A program made the translations under genes and the position numbers. The notes beneath the pieces are model-generated. The model saw only the letters and a list, made by a program, of their open reading frames with translations. It was not told where the DNA came from and did no database searches. This document shows, piece after piece, positions 1 to 9,101 of a stretch of DNA of 30,486 nt; positions within the stretch are counted from its first letter, which is position 1; every line of letters starts with the position of its first letter. The stretch lies in NCBI GenBank assembly GCA_043785105.1, contig JAYVXO010000230.1:1-30486 (forward strand), given 5' to 3'. The DNA is from Fimbriiglobus sp043785105 (GTDB taxonomy: Bacteria > Planctomycetota > Planctomycetia > Gemmatales > Gemmataceae).

Positions 1-90
1 TCAAGCGCGGAGACTTTGGGCTGGCTCATGCCCGCGACTATAGCCACCCTGCGGGACTTCGAGAACCCGACTCACAACACCACTGCGTAA
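1..90 (+). CDS. Possible C-terminal fragment of an unrecognised gene
   Basis: Frame 1 is open from the first base of the window to a TAA at 88-90 and gives 29 residues ending ...ENPTHNTTA. An open frame this short can occur by chance, and I recognise no family. It would be the tail of a gene that starts outside the window. The next gene begins about 155 bp further on, so a separate upstream gene ending here is reasonable but unproven. Confidence 0.25.
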   Translation, partial: SSAETLGWLMPATIATLRDFENPTHNTTA

Positions 91-151
91 CTCCTAAAAT
101 AGTCATTGCAGAACCGGGTTACTGGTGGTCGATTCGTTTCTGAAGCCTTAT

Positions 152-184
152 TTCCGTGTGATCCGTGTATTCCGTGGTGAATAA
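152..184 (+). repeat. CCGTG-type intergenic repeat
   Basis: This stretch carries three spaced copies of a TCCGTG core, the last one reading ATTCCGTGGTGAAT. Closely related sequence recurs at 10027-10050 and, as an inverted pair, at 28581-28670. All copies are intergenic. The element lies about 60-95 bp before the caspase-like gene and could be its leader or a dispersed repeat; no function can be read from it. Confidence 0.5.
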
Positions 185-245
185 TCTACGCTAAAATAGC
201 TCCAATTACTCGGGATGCACTCTGCAATACGGAAAGGTTTCTCTC

Positions 246-2384
246 ATGGCTGACACGGTGCGGGCAACTTGCCCCGGATGTCAAAACGTCCTTCGCATTC
301 CGGCGGATTGGACCGATCGCGCCGTCAAGTGCAAGAACTGTGGCACCGTCGTTCAGACCAAGGCGCCGTCAAAAGACAAGCCGACTGCCGCAGCCCCCCC
401 GCCGATTCTTGCCGCGCGCCCGGTCAATAAACCATCACCGAAAATTGTGACAGGTTCCGCTCCAGTTGAAGCATTACCACAAGTTTACGGGTATCCACCG
501 GGGTTTGCCCCACCGCAGCCGGAGTCAACTGTTGACCCGCTCAGCCAATTCGATGTTGGCCCCGTGATTCAACGCCGTGCCCCGGTTCGCTCCGGTCCTG
601 GCCCGTTGCTCTGGGTGGGACTCGCGTTTTTCCTGGCCATGACTGGTCTGTTGGGAGTGCTGGTTGGGCCAACACTTGTCAAGAAATTCCGCGCCACGGA
701 ACAAGCCCAAACCCCGACTAGCCAACCCATACTGGAATCGAAACCCGGTCCGAACACCTCGAAACAATACCCCAGACGGATGCTGTTCCTGAGTGTCACG
801 AAATATCTCTACTGCAACGCTTTGGTCGGTGGCACGGACAGAAATCCCGATCAAGTGACCGTGGCCGCGCGACGATTGGCGGCCCAATGGAAGGTGCCAG
901 TCGAGAAAGACAACAGCCAACTCTACGTCGTCCAAGACCTCGGCCCGACCGCACGGCCGATGCTGAAACCGACGATCGAAGACGCTTGCAAGCAGTTTTG
1001 TGAAACCAGTCGGGCACAAGATCGCGTGCTGATTTACTTCGGCGGCCACGCCGTGGAGATCGGCGACAAGCCATATCTAGTTCCCGTTGACGGCGATTTG
1101 GAGGACGTGGCCAGTCTGATTCCGCTCGATGATTTTTGGGCGAAAATCAAGTCCTGCCCCGCTCAGCAAAAGCTCGTCATCTTTGATGTTTGCCGGTTGA
1201 ACGAAGACGGCGATAAGCTGCGACCGGGTAGTGAACCGCTCAGCGAATCACTCGAAAAACGTCTCACGAAAGCACCCTCGGGAGTCCAGGTGGTGATGAC
1301 GACCGCCGTGGGGCAGAATGCGTTTGAATACCGTCAGCCGCCTTACATTTCCCGGCGTGTCGATACCTCGGACGTGGGCGGAAGTCTGTTCTTGAGCGCC
1401 CTTCGTCATGTGGGCGAAAAAGGAGTTGTGCAGTTACCCAAAGACCCGACCCCGGACGACGGCCTCCCGATCGCACCTTGGCTGACGGCTGCGAACACCC
1501 GCATGAAAGAAGTCACAACGGGTTCGGGGAAAGCCGAACCCGTTGCGCGGTTAATCGGCGACGAACCGACCGCGACCGTCACGTTCAACCCCGAGGAACC
1601 GCTCGCCAAACACTTTACGTTGGCGCCACAACCGAAGGGAGTTGCCCCGAACGAATTGGCGATCCTTCTTGAACGCATCAACGACCTGCCGCCGTATCGC
1701 GGGAAAATCAGCAAGGACGACGCGGTCGAAACGCTCATCCCTTTCAGCGAAGACGTGATGAAGGCGTACCAACCCGACAAAGTCACCGATGCACAAATCC
1801 TGAAGGAGCCGCAAAAGTACCCGATCCGTAAAGCCGCGATCGACGGACTCACCATCATCAAGAAAGAGTGGAAATCCTCCGTCGAAGGCGAACTCCGCAC
1901 GAGGATTGAAACGGGTTCGGATGACAAGGTCAAGAAATTGATTGTTGCCGAGCAAGAAACCCCTGCACGCATTGAAGAAGAACTCCGCACAACGCTGACG
2001 AAAATGGAAAAGCTGATGCCAGAACTTGACCGGGAAGAATCGAAATACTGGCGAGTCAATTTCCAGTACGCGGTCGCCCAGTTGAAGGCCCGACTGGCGT
2101 TCATGAGCGAGTACAACCTTGCGCTGGGGTCGATCCGGACGGACAGCTTGCCGAAGGTCGATGCGAAGCAAGGGTCGTCGGGATTCATTCTGGTGTCGAG
2201 CGACAAGATGAAGAGCAAGAAAGATGTCAAAGACCTCGCGGATTCCGCACGAGACTTGTTCACGAAAATCGCCGAAGACCACAAAGGCACCCCGTGGGCG
2301 ATCCAAGCCAAGCGCCACCGGGTCATCGCACTCGGGCTAGAATGGAAGCCGTTTACGAGTGGAATCTCCAATGGCATGGAGTGA
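246..2384 (+). CDS. Caspase-like (peptidase C14) membrane protein with N-terminal zinc ribbon
   Basis: This 712-aa protein starts with a CxxC...CxxC zinc ribbon of the MJ0042 type (C9, C12, C29, C32). A Pro-rich linker and one membrane segment (about 119-146) follow. A caspase-fold domain (about 177-400) carries the predicted dyad H268 in YFGGHAVE and C316 in IFDVCRLN. The last 300 residues are charged and probably helical, with no family I recognise. The topology suggests a cytoplasmic zinc ribbon and an external or periplasmic protease domain, or the reverse. The ATG at 246 is preceded by GGAAAGG at 8-nt spacing. In caspases and metacaspases the His/Cys pair cleaves after acidic or basic residues; the substrate here is unknown. 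Zinc ribbon plus caspase fusions are a planctomycete habit. The domain calls are firm, the biological role is open. Confidence 0.85.
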   Translation: MADTVRATCPGCQNVLRIPADWTDRAVKCKNCGTVVQTKAPSKDKPTAAAPPPILAARPVNKPSPKIVTGSAPVEALPQVYGYPPGFAPPQPESTVDPLSQFDVGPVIQRRAPVRSGPGPLLWVGLAFFLAMTGLLGVLVGPTLVKKFRATEQAQTPTSQPILESKPGPNTSKQYPRRMLFLSVTKYLYCNALVGGTDRNPDQVTVAARRLAAQWKVPVEKDNSQLYVVQDLGPTARPMLKPTIEDACKQFCETSRAQDRVLIYFGGHAVEIGDKPYLVPVDGDLEDVASLIPLDDFWAKIKSCPAQQKLVIFDVCRLNEDGDKLRPGSEPLSESLEKRLTKAPSGVQVVMTTAVGQNAFEYRQPPYISRRVDTSDVGGSLFLSALRHVGEKGVVQLPKDPTPDDGLPIAPWLTAANTRMKEVTTGSGKAEPVARLIGDEPTATVTFNPEEPLAKHFTLAPQPKGVAPNELAILLERINDLPPYRGKISKDDAVETLIPFSEDVMKAYQPDKVTDAQILKEPQKYPIRKAAIDGLTIIKKEWKSSVEGELRTRIETGSDDKVKKLIVAEQETPARIEEELRTTLTKMEKLMPELDREESKYWRVNFQYAVAQLKARLAFMSEYNLALGSIRTDSLPKVDAKQGSSGFILVSSDKMKSKKDVKDLADSARDLFTKIAEDHKGTPWAIQAKRHRVIALGLEWKPFTSGISNGME

Positions 2385-2423
2385 GTGGCCTGACAAAGTT
2401 GGTCGGGAATTTTCTTGGTGGGC

Positions 2424-2480
2424 GGCCCTGACAGGGCCGTGGAATGTAGCCACAGGTGGAGCGCTTCGCGCAACCCGTGG
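2424..2480 (+). repeat. REP-like double hairpin E1
   Basis: A short hairpin at 2424-2438 (GGCCCT-GAC-AGGGCC) is followed by a 9-nt spacer ending GGAATGT, then AGCC and a longer hairpin at 2450-2480 (CCACAGGT... ACCCGTGG) with an inner GCG-CTTCG-CGC stem. It is a diverged partner of E3 at 2568-2621, which has the same parts in opposite orientation. It lies in the gap between the convergent caspase-like gene and comEC. Confidence 0.7.
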
Positions 2481-2502
2481 AACAGAATCTCTGAACGGTA
2501 AA

Positions 2503-2544
2503 CTGCCCTGAAGGGGCAGCAGAATTCCTTCGCCCCTCCAGGGC
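2503..2544. repeat. Paired short hairpins E2
   Basis: Two short hairpins face each other: GCCCT-GAA-GGGGC at 2505-2517 and its near reverse complement at 2532-2544, separated by 14 nt. Together they make an imperfect palindrome of about 40 bp. The GAA-loop hairpin is the same module that begins E1 and E3 but has no long hairpin attached, so E2 may be a decayed pair of elements. Confidence 0.55.
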
Positions 2545-2567
2545 GATTGACAACGGGGTGTCGCTGT

Positions 2568-2621
2568 CCACGGGTTGCGCTTCGCTTCACCCGTGGCTAC
2601 ATTCCTGTACCCCTTCAGGGC
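2568..2621 (-). repeat. REP-like double hairpin E3
   Basis: Read on the minus strand: a short hairpin with GAA loop (2610-2621), an 11-nt spacer ending GGAATGT, then AGCC and the long hairpin CCACGGGT...ACCCGTGG (2568-2596). The spacer end and the long stem match E1, so E1 and E3 are an inverted pair. It lies 37 bp beyond the comEC stop and may also act as a transcription terminator. Confidence 0.7.
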
Positions 2622-2657
2622 ACAAAACCAAGACTGCCCGTACCCAACTTAGTGAGA

Positions 2658-5204
2658 TTATCGCCTGCCCCGTTTCACCACGAATCGTTCGCCGGTGGCG
2701 AACGATTCGGCGACCAGTCCCGTGCGGTTGCTCTTGATGGTGATCGCGCCGTGACTGTGGGTATCCCAAAGCACCACACCGGATCCCACATCGCGTGCCT
2801 GAATCGAATTCCCAAGCATCGGGCCACGACTGACCAGCACGAGTTGCGGGCTACTCCAGTCCATTAGCCTGTTCGGTAGCGCGGCGCGGCTACCGTGGTG
2901 CGGGGCCATCAAGACATCGGCTTGTTGCGGTGGGGTGTCCAATAACGTGTTCGTGCCGCGTTTTTCCAGATCGCCGGTGAACAAAATTGTGTGCCCCATG
3001 TGGTGAACCATCAGCACCAAGCTGCGTTCATTTTCCGTGCCGGGTGGTCCAAGTTGGGGCGGATGTAGCACGTCAATTTGCACATCGTTCGTGGTGAACT
3101 GTTGCCCGGTGTAGGCCAACCGACACGGGACGTGGAATTGTTCGATGGCCCGGATCGCGCCTTCGACTTCTCGTGTCGGCTTCTCGGCAAATGAGGGCGT
3201 CATGGTGATTTGGCCGACCGGGAACCGCCGCAAAAGTTCAGCGATACCGTTGAAGTGGTCCGAATCGGCGTGGGAGAGAAACAGTTCGTCAATCCGGTTG
3301 ATGCCGCGGTGCCACAAGTACGGCGCGATGACACGCTTGACGGTTGCGGGTCCAGAGGTTGTGCCGACATCGTAGATCAAACAACGACCATCCGGCGTTT
3401 CGATCACCGCACACCCGCCCTTCTCCACGGCCAAGAACGTGATCCGCAGTTCGTCGTTCGGCTTGCTCTCACTCGGCAGCGCCAAGCCGAGCAACACCCA
3501 CAGTGACAACGCGATGACAGCCCGGCGCCGGAACGTGGGATCGCACAATACGACGCCGACGAACGCCAGATAAAACCCGATTAGCCACCACGTCGGCGTC
3601 GAGGCCACGTAGATCGCGCCACCGGGTAAGCTATCGGCGATTTGAACGATGTGTTCACAACCCCACAGCGACCACTGGGTCGGCACGGCAGCAACACTTC
3701 CCAGCACGCCGATCGGGGCGAGTAGCATCAACAGGAACCCACACACCAAGGCGATCGACGTGAGCACCACAATCGGCGGCCCGATTAGTATCCCCACAGG
3801 TGAAAAAACATGCTGATCCGCGAGCAGAAGCGGCGCGTTCACAGCGGTGATGAGTAGCGTAATAAGGTAGGCCATTCCCACAACACGAATCCCACTGCGT
3901 GCCAGTTTGAACCACAGCGGACGCGAGTCATCAATGAGTTGTTCCATCGGTGTGAGTGGGTTCGGAACAAGCCACCGACCCGCTCCCCAAATGAGAACGA
4001 ACACGGACAGGAACGAAAACTGACAACCCAGCGTGAACGGGTCGGTCGGGTTCAGCACGACGATGATGAGCCATCCCAATGCGAACGTGTTGGCGGCCAT
4101 CGTCGGGCGGCGCAAGATTAAGCCGCCACACGCAATGGTCACCATCACAGCAGCCCGCACACCGGACGGGCGCAGTCCCGTCAACACGGTGTAGCCGACG
4201 ATGATAATCAACACCACCCACGCACCATGAACCCGGCGAACGCCGAACGCCCGCATGACGACCCACAGAAAACCGGCGAGCACGGCGAGATGTTGCCCGG
4301 AGATAGCCAGTGCGTGGACAACCCCGGTGCGGATGTAGGCTTCCCACTCCGTTCGTTCCATTGCGGACCCGTCACCCAATAGCAGTGCCATTGCGGTGCC
4401 GGATTGTTGCTTCGGAAGATGGTCCAGTAGTGACTGAGTCGCTTGGCGACGAATGGCGGCAAGGAAGCCGATTGGCGTGGTGTTGCCCGTATCAAATCGG
4501 GTGATCGCAGTGGTATCTGCGATCCGCACTTCAGCCCGAATGCGTTGATCCAACAGGTAACTGGAATAATCGCTCTCGCCAGGGTTTTGCGGCGGACCGG
4601 GGCGAAACATCGTGCCGAAAAGCTCGACGCCATCACCGGCCTGAAGGCCGCTTAACGGGGGTTCGCCCACGGCACTCGCATCGCGGACAGCACTCAAACG
4701 CACCAACCCAGAAGCCGTTGCCCAGACACCGTCCCGCGATGCCACAGCGCTGACCCGCACAATGACCGCGTCCCGGTCACCCCGATGCACCGGCTCTAGG
4801 GGATCGTTGCGCGGTGCGAATCGGGTGATGGGGTCGTCGGTCAACGTGCCGCGTAAGCGGATGAGATGTGGTTCGGCACTTGCGGTTTCGCCGATGTCGT
4901 CGAGTGGAAAACTGTTGCGGTGCGTGTGGTGGTACACGGCGGCCAGTGACGCGAACATCAACCAAATCAATCCGACCGCGAGTTGTGGGCGAGCCGGACG
5001 GACAATCATCCAACCGATCAGCGCACCAGCCGCAACCAGCAAACCTGCACCAAGCGACACGCCGTAATACCGATCGACAACCAGTCCACAACTCGTGGCC
5101 AAGGCGACGGGGACTAACGGCGCGATGGCAAATTCCTGCCACGCGACCAGTTCGGGTGTCGGTGGCATGTCACAGGCATCAGCGATTGGGTTTTGGGCGT
5201 TCAT
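2658..5204 (-). CDS. comEC: ComEC/Rec2-family DNA uptake channel protein
   Basis: This 848-aa inner-membrane protein has the full ComEC layout. N-terminal membrane segments and a DUF4131-like region occupy about 25-240. The polytopic Competence domain (about 265-560) includes the family motif ISGQHL (301-306). The C-terminal metallo-beta-lactamase-like domain (about 585-840) carries HADSDH (645-650), FTGDL (742-746) and PHHGS (768-772). In naturally competent bacteria ComEC forms the channel that carries single-stranded DNA across the cytoplasmic membrane, and the beta-lactamase-like domain is thought to act as a nuclease. All metal-binding motifs look intact. The ATG at 5204 has no obvious ribosome site; the Met 12 residues further in is an alternative. 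It diverges from aroB across about 100 bp. No other competence gene is visible in the window. Confidence 0.93.
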   Translation of the reverse strand: MNAQNPIADACDMPPTPELVAWQEFAIAPLVPVALATSCGLVVDRYYGVSLGAGLLVAAGALIGWMIVRPARPQLAVGLIWLMFASLAAVYHHTHRNSFPLDDIGETASAEPHLIRLRGTLTDDPITRFAPRNDPLEPVHRGDRDAVIVRVSAVASRDGVWATASGLVRLSAVRDASAVGEPPLSGLQAGDGVELFGTMFRPGPPQNPGESDYSSYLLDQRIRAEVRIADTTAITRFDTGNTTPIGFLAAIRRQATQSLLDHLPKQQSGTAMALLLGDGSAMERTEWEAYIRTGVVHALAISGQHLAVLAGFLWVVMRAFGVRRVHGAWVVLIIIVGYTVLTGLRPSGVRAAVMVTIACGGLILRRPTMAANTFALGWLIIVVLNPTDPFTLGCQFSFLSVFVLIWGAGRWLVPNPLTPMEQLIDDSRPLWFKLARSGIRVVGMAYLITLLITAVNAPLLLADQHVFSPVGILIGPPIVVLTSIALVCGFLLMLLAPIGVLGSVAAVPTQWSLWGCEHIVQIADSLPGGAIYVASTPTWWLIGFYLAFVGVVLCDPTFRRRAVIALSLWVLLGLALPSESKPNDELRITFLAVEKGGCAVIETPDGRCLIYDVGTTSGPATVKRVIAPYLWHRGINRIDELFLSHADSDHFNGIAELLRRFPVGQITMTPSFAEKPTREVEGAIRAIEQFHVPCRLAYTGQQFTTNDVQIDVLHPPQLGPPGTENERSLVLMVHHMGHTILFTGDLEKRGTNTLLDTPPQQADVLMAPHHGSRAALPNRLMDWSSPQLVLVSRGPMLGNSIQARDVGSGVVLWDTHSHGAITIKSNRTGLVAESFATGERFVVKRGRR

Positions 5205-5300
5205 GTCGTCACGGAGTGTAAGCTATTCGGGCGGGAAATCGACGGTTTGCCCGAAGAATCTCGACCGCTACTGGGCGAACGGGGTTCGTTCTGCTGAAAT

Positions 5301-6389
5301 GTGACGATGCGAACGATTCACGTCAATCTCGGGCCGCGAGCTTACGACATCGCGTTGACCACTACCGATTTAGCGGGTTTCGGGCCGTTTGCGCGTCGGG
5401 TTTGCGCGAAAGCGAAGTCCGCATTCCTCGTCAGCGACACGAATGTGGAACCCCATGCGAACCGGGTTGCGGAGTTGTTGCGGCAAGCCGGGTTACCGTC
5501 TGCGATCCGGATCGTTCCAGCGGGGGAGGAATCCAAATCACTCAGCATGACGGGGCAACTTTACGATGCCCTTGCGGAGTTACCGGCGGATCGTTCGACC
5601 CTCGTCGTTGCCGTCGGCGGCGGCGTGGTCGGCGATTTGGCAGGGTTTGCCGCTGCGACCTACAACCGGGGCTTGCCGCTGCTGATGGTGCCGACGACGT
5701 TGTTAGCGATGGTCGATTCATCCGTTGGCGGGAAAGTCGGCATCAATCACCCCAAGGGCAAGAACCTGATCGGCGCGTTCCACCAACCGGCTGGGGTCTG
5801 GATCAACACAACATTTTTGAACACGCTACCAGACCGCGAATTCCGCAGCGGCTTGGCCGAAGTCGTGAAGTACGGCGTCATCCTGGACCCGGAGTTCTTC
5901 ACATATTTGGAAGTTAATACGGGGGCGATTCTGGCACGCGATCCCCAATGCCTGGAACACATCATCGCGCGGTCGTGTGAACTGAAAGCCCAAGTTGTGG
6001 AACAAGACGAACGCGAAGAAACCGGCCTGCGAGCAATGCTGAACTACGGCCACACCTTCGCGCACGGCTTCGAGACGGTGGGCGGGTACGGAACGTGGTT
6101 GCACGGCGAAGCGGTGGCAGCGGGAATGATCTGTGCCAGTCGGTTAGCCGAACGGCTGGGACGAATTTCCGCCGATCTCACGGAACGACAGATTCGCCTG
6201 CTCTCAACGTTTGGATTGCCGATTGCATCAAAAGCCGAGTGGTCGATTGAAGCCATCGTTGACGTGATGCGGCGCGACAAGAAAGCCCAAGCGGGCAAGA
6301 TGCGGTTCGTGTTGCCCACACGCATGGGCCACGTCGAATTGGTCGATGCTGTGCCGGAAAACCTCGTGCGTGAGGTACTCCGGTCGTGA
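5301..6389 (+). CDS. aroB: 3-dehydroquinate synthase
   Basis: AroB converts DAHP to 3-dehydroquinate, the second step of the shikimate pathway, in the cytoplasm with NAD and a divalent metal. The 362-aa sequence shows the NAD-binding VGGGVVGDLAG (about 105-115), the PTTLLAMVDSSVGGK segment, and the metal ligands E187 (GLAEVVKYG), H251 (NYGHTFAHG) and H268 (WLHGEAV). Length is normal for the family. The frame opens with GTG at 5301 (MTMRT...); an ATG two codons on at 5307 is equally possible. The last bases overlap the start of the downstream membrane glycosyltransferase by 4 bp (GTGA), so the two are probably translationally coupled. Confidence 0.97.
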   Translation: MTMRTIHVNLGPRAYDIALTTTDLAGFGPFARRVCAKAKSAFLVSDTNVEPHANRVAELLRQAGLPSAIRIVPAGEESKSLSMTGQLYDALAELPADRSTLVVAVGGGVVGDLAGFAAATYNRGLPLLMVPTTLLAMVDSSVGGKVGINHPKGKNLIGAFHQPAGVWINTTFLNTLPDREFRSGLAEVVKYGVILDPEFFTYLEVNTGAILARDPQCLEHIIARSCELKAQVVEQDEREETGLRAMLNYGHTFAHGFETVGGYGTWLHGEAVAAGMICASRLAERLGRISADLTERQIRLLSTFGLPIASKAEWSIEAIVDVMRRDKKAQAGKMRFVLPTRMGHVELVDAVPENLVREVLRS

Positions 6390-7726
6390 CGCTCACGTTC
6401 GCCCAAGCCGCCGCCTACATCCGACCTCGTGCGTGGCTGGCGTACTTCGCCGGGGCGTGCATGTGGGGCATCTGGCTGTTGAGTATCGCACTCGGGGGCA
6501 CGAGGTTCGAGGAACACCAATTCACTGCGGCGCCGGGTGGCTATGACGTGCAATTGCGAGGCCGTCTCGCAATTGGGAACGGTGAATGGGATGCCGTGCA
6601 TCAAGTCGTCAGCATCGACCATCTCGCGTTTTATGCACCGGCGAAAATGATCCGCGAAGGCCGTGCAGCGGAGATTTACGACCACGGCATCTTGGCGGAA
6701 TACCAAGCGAGTTTGTTCCCGCCCGGCATCTTTACCGGCAAGCTCGAAGCCCTCCGCAACCCGCCGTTCTTTGCGCTGTTGCACTACCCGACTTCGAGCC
6801 TTTCGTATGGTGCGAGTTGCTGGATTTGGACTGGCATCGGCTTCCTGTGTTTGGTGATCGGGATTCACTTATTACGCCCCGCCAAACCGTGGCGCGTGGT
6901 GTGCTGGTCGCTGACCTTCTACCCAACATTCACGGTGATCGGGTACGGGCAAACAGGTTTGCTGAGCTTCGTTGCGTTCTGCGGAACGTACCGGCTACTG
7001 GAAAAGAACCGCCCGTTCGCGGCGGGGTTCGTCGCCGGATTCCTGTGGTTCAAACCACCCCTCATGTTGGGGCTGTTCGTCTGGTGGCTCCTCGACGTTC
7101 GGCGAAAGTGGCCGGCGTTGGCGGGCACAACGGTCGCCGGGGCGTTGCTCTTGGCCATCACTTACCCGATCGTCCCAACTGCGTGGGATCAGTTTTTCGC
7201 GCACCTGATGGAGAACATCCGCTTCGATAGTTTCCAGTGGTGGAAGAGTCACAACGCCCGTGCGTTTTGGCGGCTGTTGCTCACCACGGACTCCGCACCG
7301 CTGCCGACAATCCTTTGGGTCGTCTCCGCGATTTTCGGCTGTGTGGTGTTCGCCAAGGTGTGGAAAGTCCAACGCAACAACCTCCCGGTTTTGTTCGGTT
7401 CGAGCATCTTGCTGATGTTCTGGGCCTCCCCGCACACGATGGTCTACGAATGGGTGGCCGCGATTATTCCTGCTGTTCTGTGGTGGAAATACTTGCCCGA
7501 ACACCGCGACAAATTGTTGACGTTCATCGCGGTTCTGTGGGTGGCGATGTTCGTCAGCACCGATTTCGGGCAGATTCAAGAGTTGGTGTTGAAGAACCGC
7601 TGGCACTGGGAAAACCCCGTGATTCTTCAAGTCAGCGTGCCCGTTTTCGCGTGGGTGTGCTGGCACTTGATCCGGACGTTTACTCGTCCCGATATCGCGG
7701 CTGCGGGCGCGAAGCCGTCCGGTTAG
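6386..7726 (+). CDS. GT87/DUF2029-like polytopic glycosyltransferase
   Basis: This 446-aa protein consists of many hydrophobic segments (first at about 16-34) separated by short polar loops, with a long first external loop that includes SIDHLAFYAPAKMIREGRAAEIYD. This arrangement resembles the DUF2029/GT87 family of polyprenyl-phosphate-sugar-dependent mannosyltransferases and related membrane GT-C enzymes. Those enzymes transfer a sugar on the outer face of the cytoplasmic membrane, using acidic residues in the first loop. The acceptor here is unknown. The GTG start at 6386 lies inside the aroB stop (GTGA overlap), which explains the lack of its own ribosome site. The family assignment rests on topology and overall look, not on a diagnostic motif. 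Confidence 0.7.
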   Translation: MTLTFAQAAAYIRPRAWLAYFAGACMWGIWLLSIALGGTRFEEHQFTAAPGGYDVQLRGRLAIGNGEWDAVHQVVSIDHLAFYAPAKMIREGRAAEIYDHGILAEYQASLFPPGIFTGKLEALRNPPFFALLHYPTSSLSYGASCWIWTGIGFLCLVIGIHLLRPAKPWRVVCWSLTFYPTFTVIGYGQTGLLSFVAFCGTYRLLEKNRPFAAGFVAGFLWFKPPLMLGLFVWWLLDVRRKWPALAGTTVAGALLLAITYPIVPTAWDQFFAHLMENIRFDSFQWWKSHNARAFWRLLLTTDSAPLPTILWVVSAIFGCVVFAKVWKVQRNNLPVLFGSSILLMFWASPHTMVYEWVAAIIPAVLWWKYLPEHRDKLLTFIAVLWVAMFVSTDFGQIQELVLKNRWHWENPVILQVSVPVFAWVCWHLIRTFTRPDIAAAGAKPSG

Positions 7727-7738
7727 TCGGGTTTGGAC

Positions 7739-7769
7739 GCCGATTCGGTGATGGCACGAACGAATCGGC
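7739..7769 (+). terminator. Hairpin after the aroB-GT87 pair
   Basis: A 9-bp stem (GCCGATTCG / CGAATCGGC) with a 13-nt loop begins 12 bp after the GT87-like stop codon. It is followed by CTCCTT rather than a clear T-run, so it is a weak intrinsic terminator at best. Confidence 0.4.
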
Positions 7770-7772
7770 TCC

Positions 7773-7801
7773 TTGACCGAAACCGAATTGCCTATGACAA
7801 T
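7773..7801 (+). promoter_or_regulatory. Candidate sigma-70-type promoter for ino1
   Basis: TTGACC (7773-7778) and GACAAT (7796-7801) are separated by 17 nt, about 80 bp before the ino1 start and just after the preceding hairpin. The -10 box is only a moderate match, so this is a prediction. Confidence 0.35.
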
Positions 7802-7882
7802 CCTTACAGTGTGGCGATAGCGATAAACTACAAGTGAAGACTCCGCACAAGCCTCCCCTTATTATTTGAAGAGTTGTTGGAC

Positions 7883-9085
7883 ATGTCAGAACGTCGCGTG
7901 GGTTTGTGGATGATTGGTGCGTTCGGTGGCGTGGGCAGCACGACCGCGTTGGGCTTGGCGGCACTGGCACGCGGGTTGACGCCCCCAACCGGCTTGGCCA
8001 CGGCACTGCCGCAATTCGCCGCGATCCCGTTCGACGCCCCGACCGCGTTCGTCGTCGGTGGGCACGACATCCGCAACACGACGTTCACACGCAGCGTTGC
8101 GGAGTTGCATTCCCGCTCCAATGTGTTCGCGGATCACGTTCTGACCCAATGCACGGAGCAGCTTGATGACTGGGCCAAGAATGTTCGCCCTGGCGTGGTG
8201 TTTCGCCCCAACGCGGTGATTGCCGCACTCGCCGATCGTCCCGATGTTCGACACGCTTCGACGCCGCGAATGGCGATCGACCAAATCCAGAAGGACTTGC
8301 GGGAGTTTCAAGCCAAGCACAAGCTCGACCAACTGCTAGTCGTCAACGTCGCCTCTACGGAACCGCCGTTTGAACTGGGTGATGAACACCAAACTCTTGC
8401 TTCGCTAGATGCGGTGCTGGACCGAACGACACCTGCCGCGCTCCCGACGAGCAGCCTGTACGCCTTTGCCGCAATGGATGCCGGGTTCCCGTACTTGAAC
8501 GGCACACCGTCGCGGGGCGCGACGTTGCCAGCGCTGGAAGAGCTAGCCCGCCAACGCAAAGTACCCCATGCCGGGCAAGACCTGAAAACCGGCGAGACGA
8601 TGTTGAAGTCCGTGCTGGCGCCGATGTTCGCCAAACGCAATTTGCGGGTGTTGAGTTGGGTCGGCCACAACATCCTTGGCAACCGCGACGGGTTGGTGTT
8701 GAACGATCCGGAAAACAAAGCATCGAAACTCATCAGCAAGGACAAACTCGTCGCCGATCTGCTGGGGTACAAGCCGCAAACGCACGTGTCGATCGAATAC
8801 ATCGAGTCGCTGGACGACTGGAAAACCGCCTGGGACCACATCCACTTTGAAGGCTTCCTCGGCACGAAAATGACCCTGCAATTCACGTGGCAAGGCTGCG
8901 ATTCGATCCTCGCCGCTCCGCTCGTGATCGACTTGGCCCGGCTCTGTTTACTGGCCCAACGCCGTGGCGAATGCGGCATGGTGCGGGAACTCGCGGTGTT
9001 CTTCAAAACCCCGGCCGGCGGTGTGGAGCATGATTTGTTCAAGCAGTTTGATATGCTGGAACGCTACCTTCTTCCCAACGGGTAA
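7883..9085 (+). CDS. ino1: Myo-inositol-1-phosphate synthase family protein
   Basis: The enzyme family isomerises D-glucose 6-phosphate to 1L-myo-inositol 1-phosphate using NAD and is the entry point to inositol lipids and solutes. The 400-aa protein has the dinucleotide fold GAFGGVGST (12-20). Later it has the family's conserved centre with WVGHNILGNRDG, the Lys-rich KASKLISKDK segment, and HFEGFLGTKMTLQFTWQGCDS followed by APLVIDLARL. I place the start at the ATG at 7883; the frame runs back to a TTG at 7874, but GAAGAG lies at a suitable distance before the ATG. It is flanked by its own promoter candidate and, downstream, by the repeat and IS cluster. Genes of this family in bacteria vary in exact product, so the reaction is inferred from homology. 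Confidence 0.88.
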   Translation: MSERRVGLWMIGAFGGVGSTTALGLAALARGLTPPTGLATALPQFAAIPFDAPTAFVVGGHDIRNTTFTRSVAELHSRSNVFADHVLTQCTEQLDDWAKNVRPGVVFRPNAVIAALADRPDVRHASTPRMAIDQIQKDLREFQAKHKLDQLLVVNVASTEPPFELGDEHQTLASLDAVLDRTTPAALPTSSLYAFAAMDAGFPYLNGTPSRGATLPALEELARQRKVPHAGQDLKTGETMLKSVLAPMFAKRNLRVLSWVGHNILGNRDGLVLNDPENKASKLISKDKLVADLLGYKPQTHVSIEYIESLDDWKTAWDHIHFEGFLGTKMTLQFTWQGCDSILAAPLVIDLARLCLLAQRRGECGMVRELAVFFKTPAGGVEHDLFKQFDMLERYLLPNG

Positions 9086-9101
9086 AACCAACCGGGTTTT
9101 C

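Noticed and set aside
81..95. 15-bp match ACTGCGTAACTCCTA between the window start and, inverted, about 30388-30402, at the ends of two short open frames
   Set aside because: A match of this length is expected by chance about once or twice in a 30-kb window, and the flanking sequences are unrelated.
1406..2590. A 394-codon open frame on the minus strand antisense to the caspase-like gene
   Set aside because: Its composition is Ser/Arg-rich with no recognisable domain, and it lies opposite a well-supported coding frame in GC-rich DNA; it is a shadow frame.
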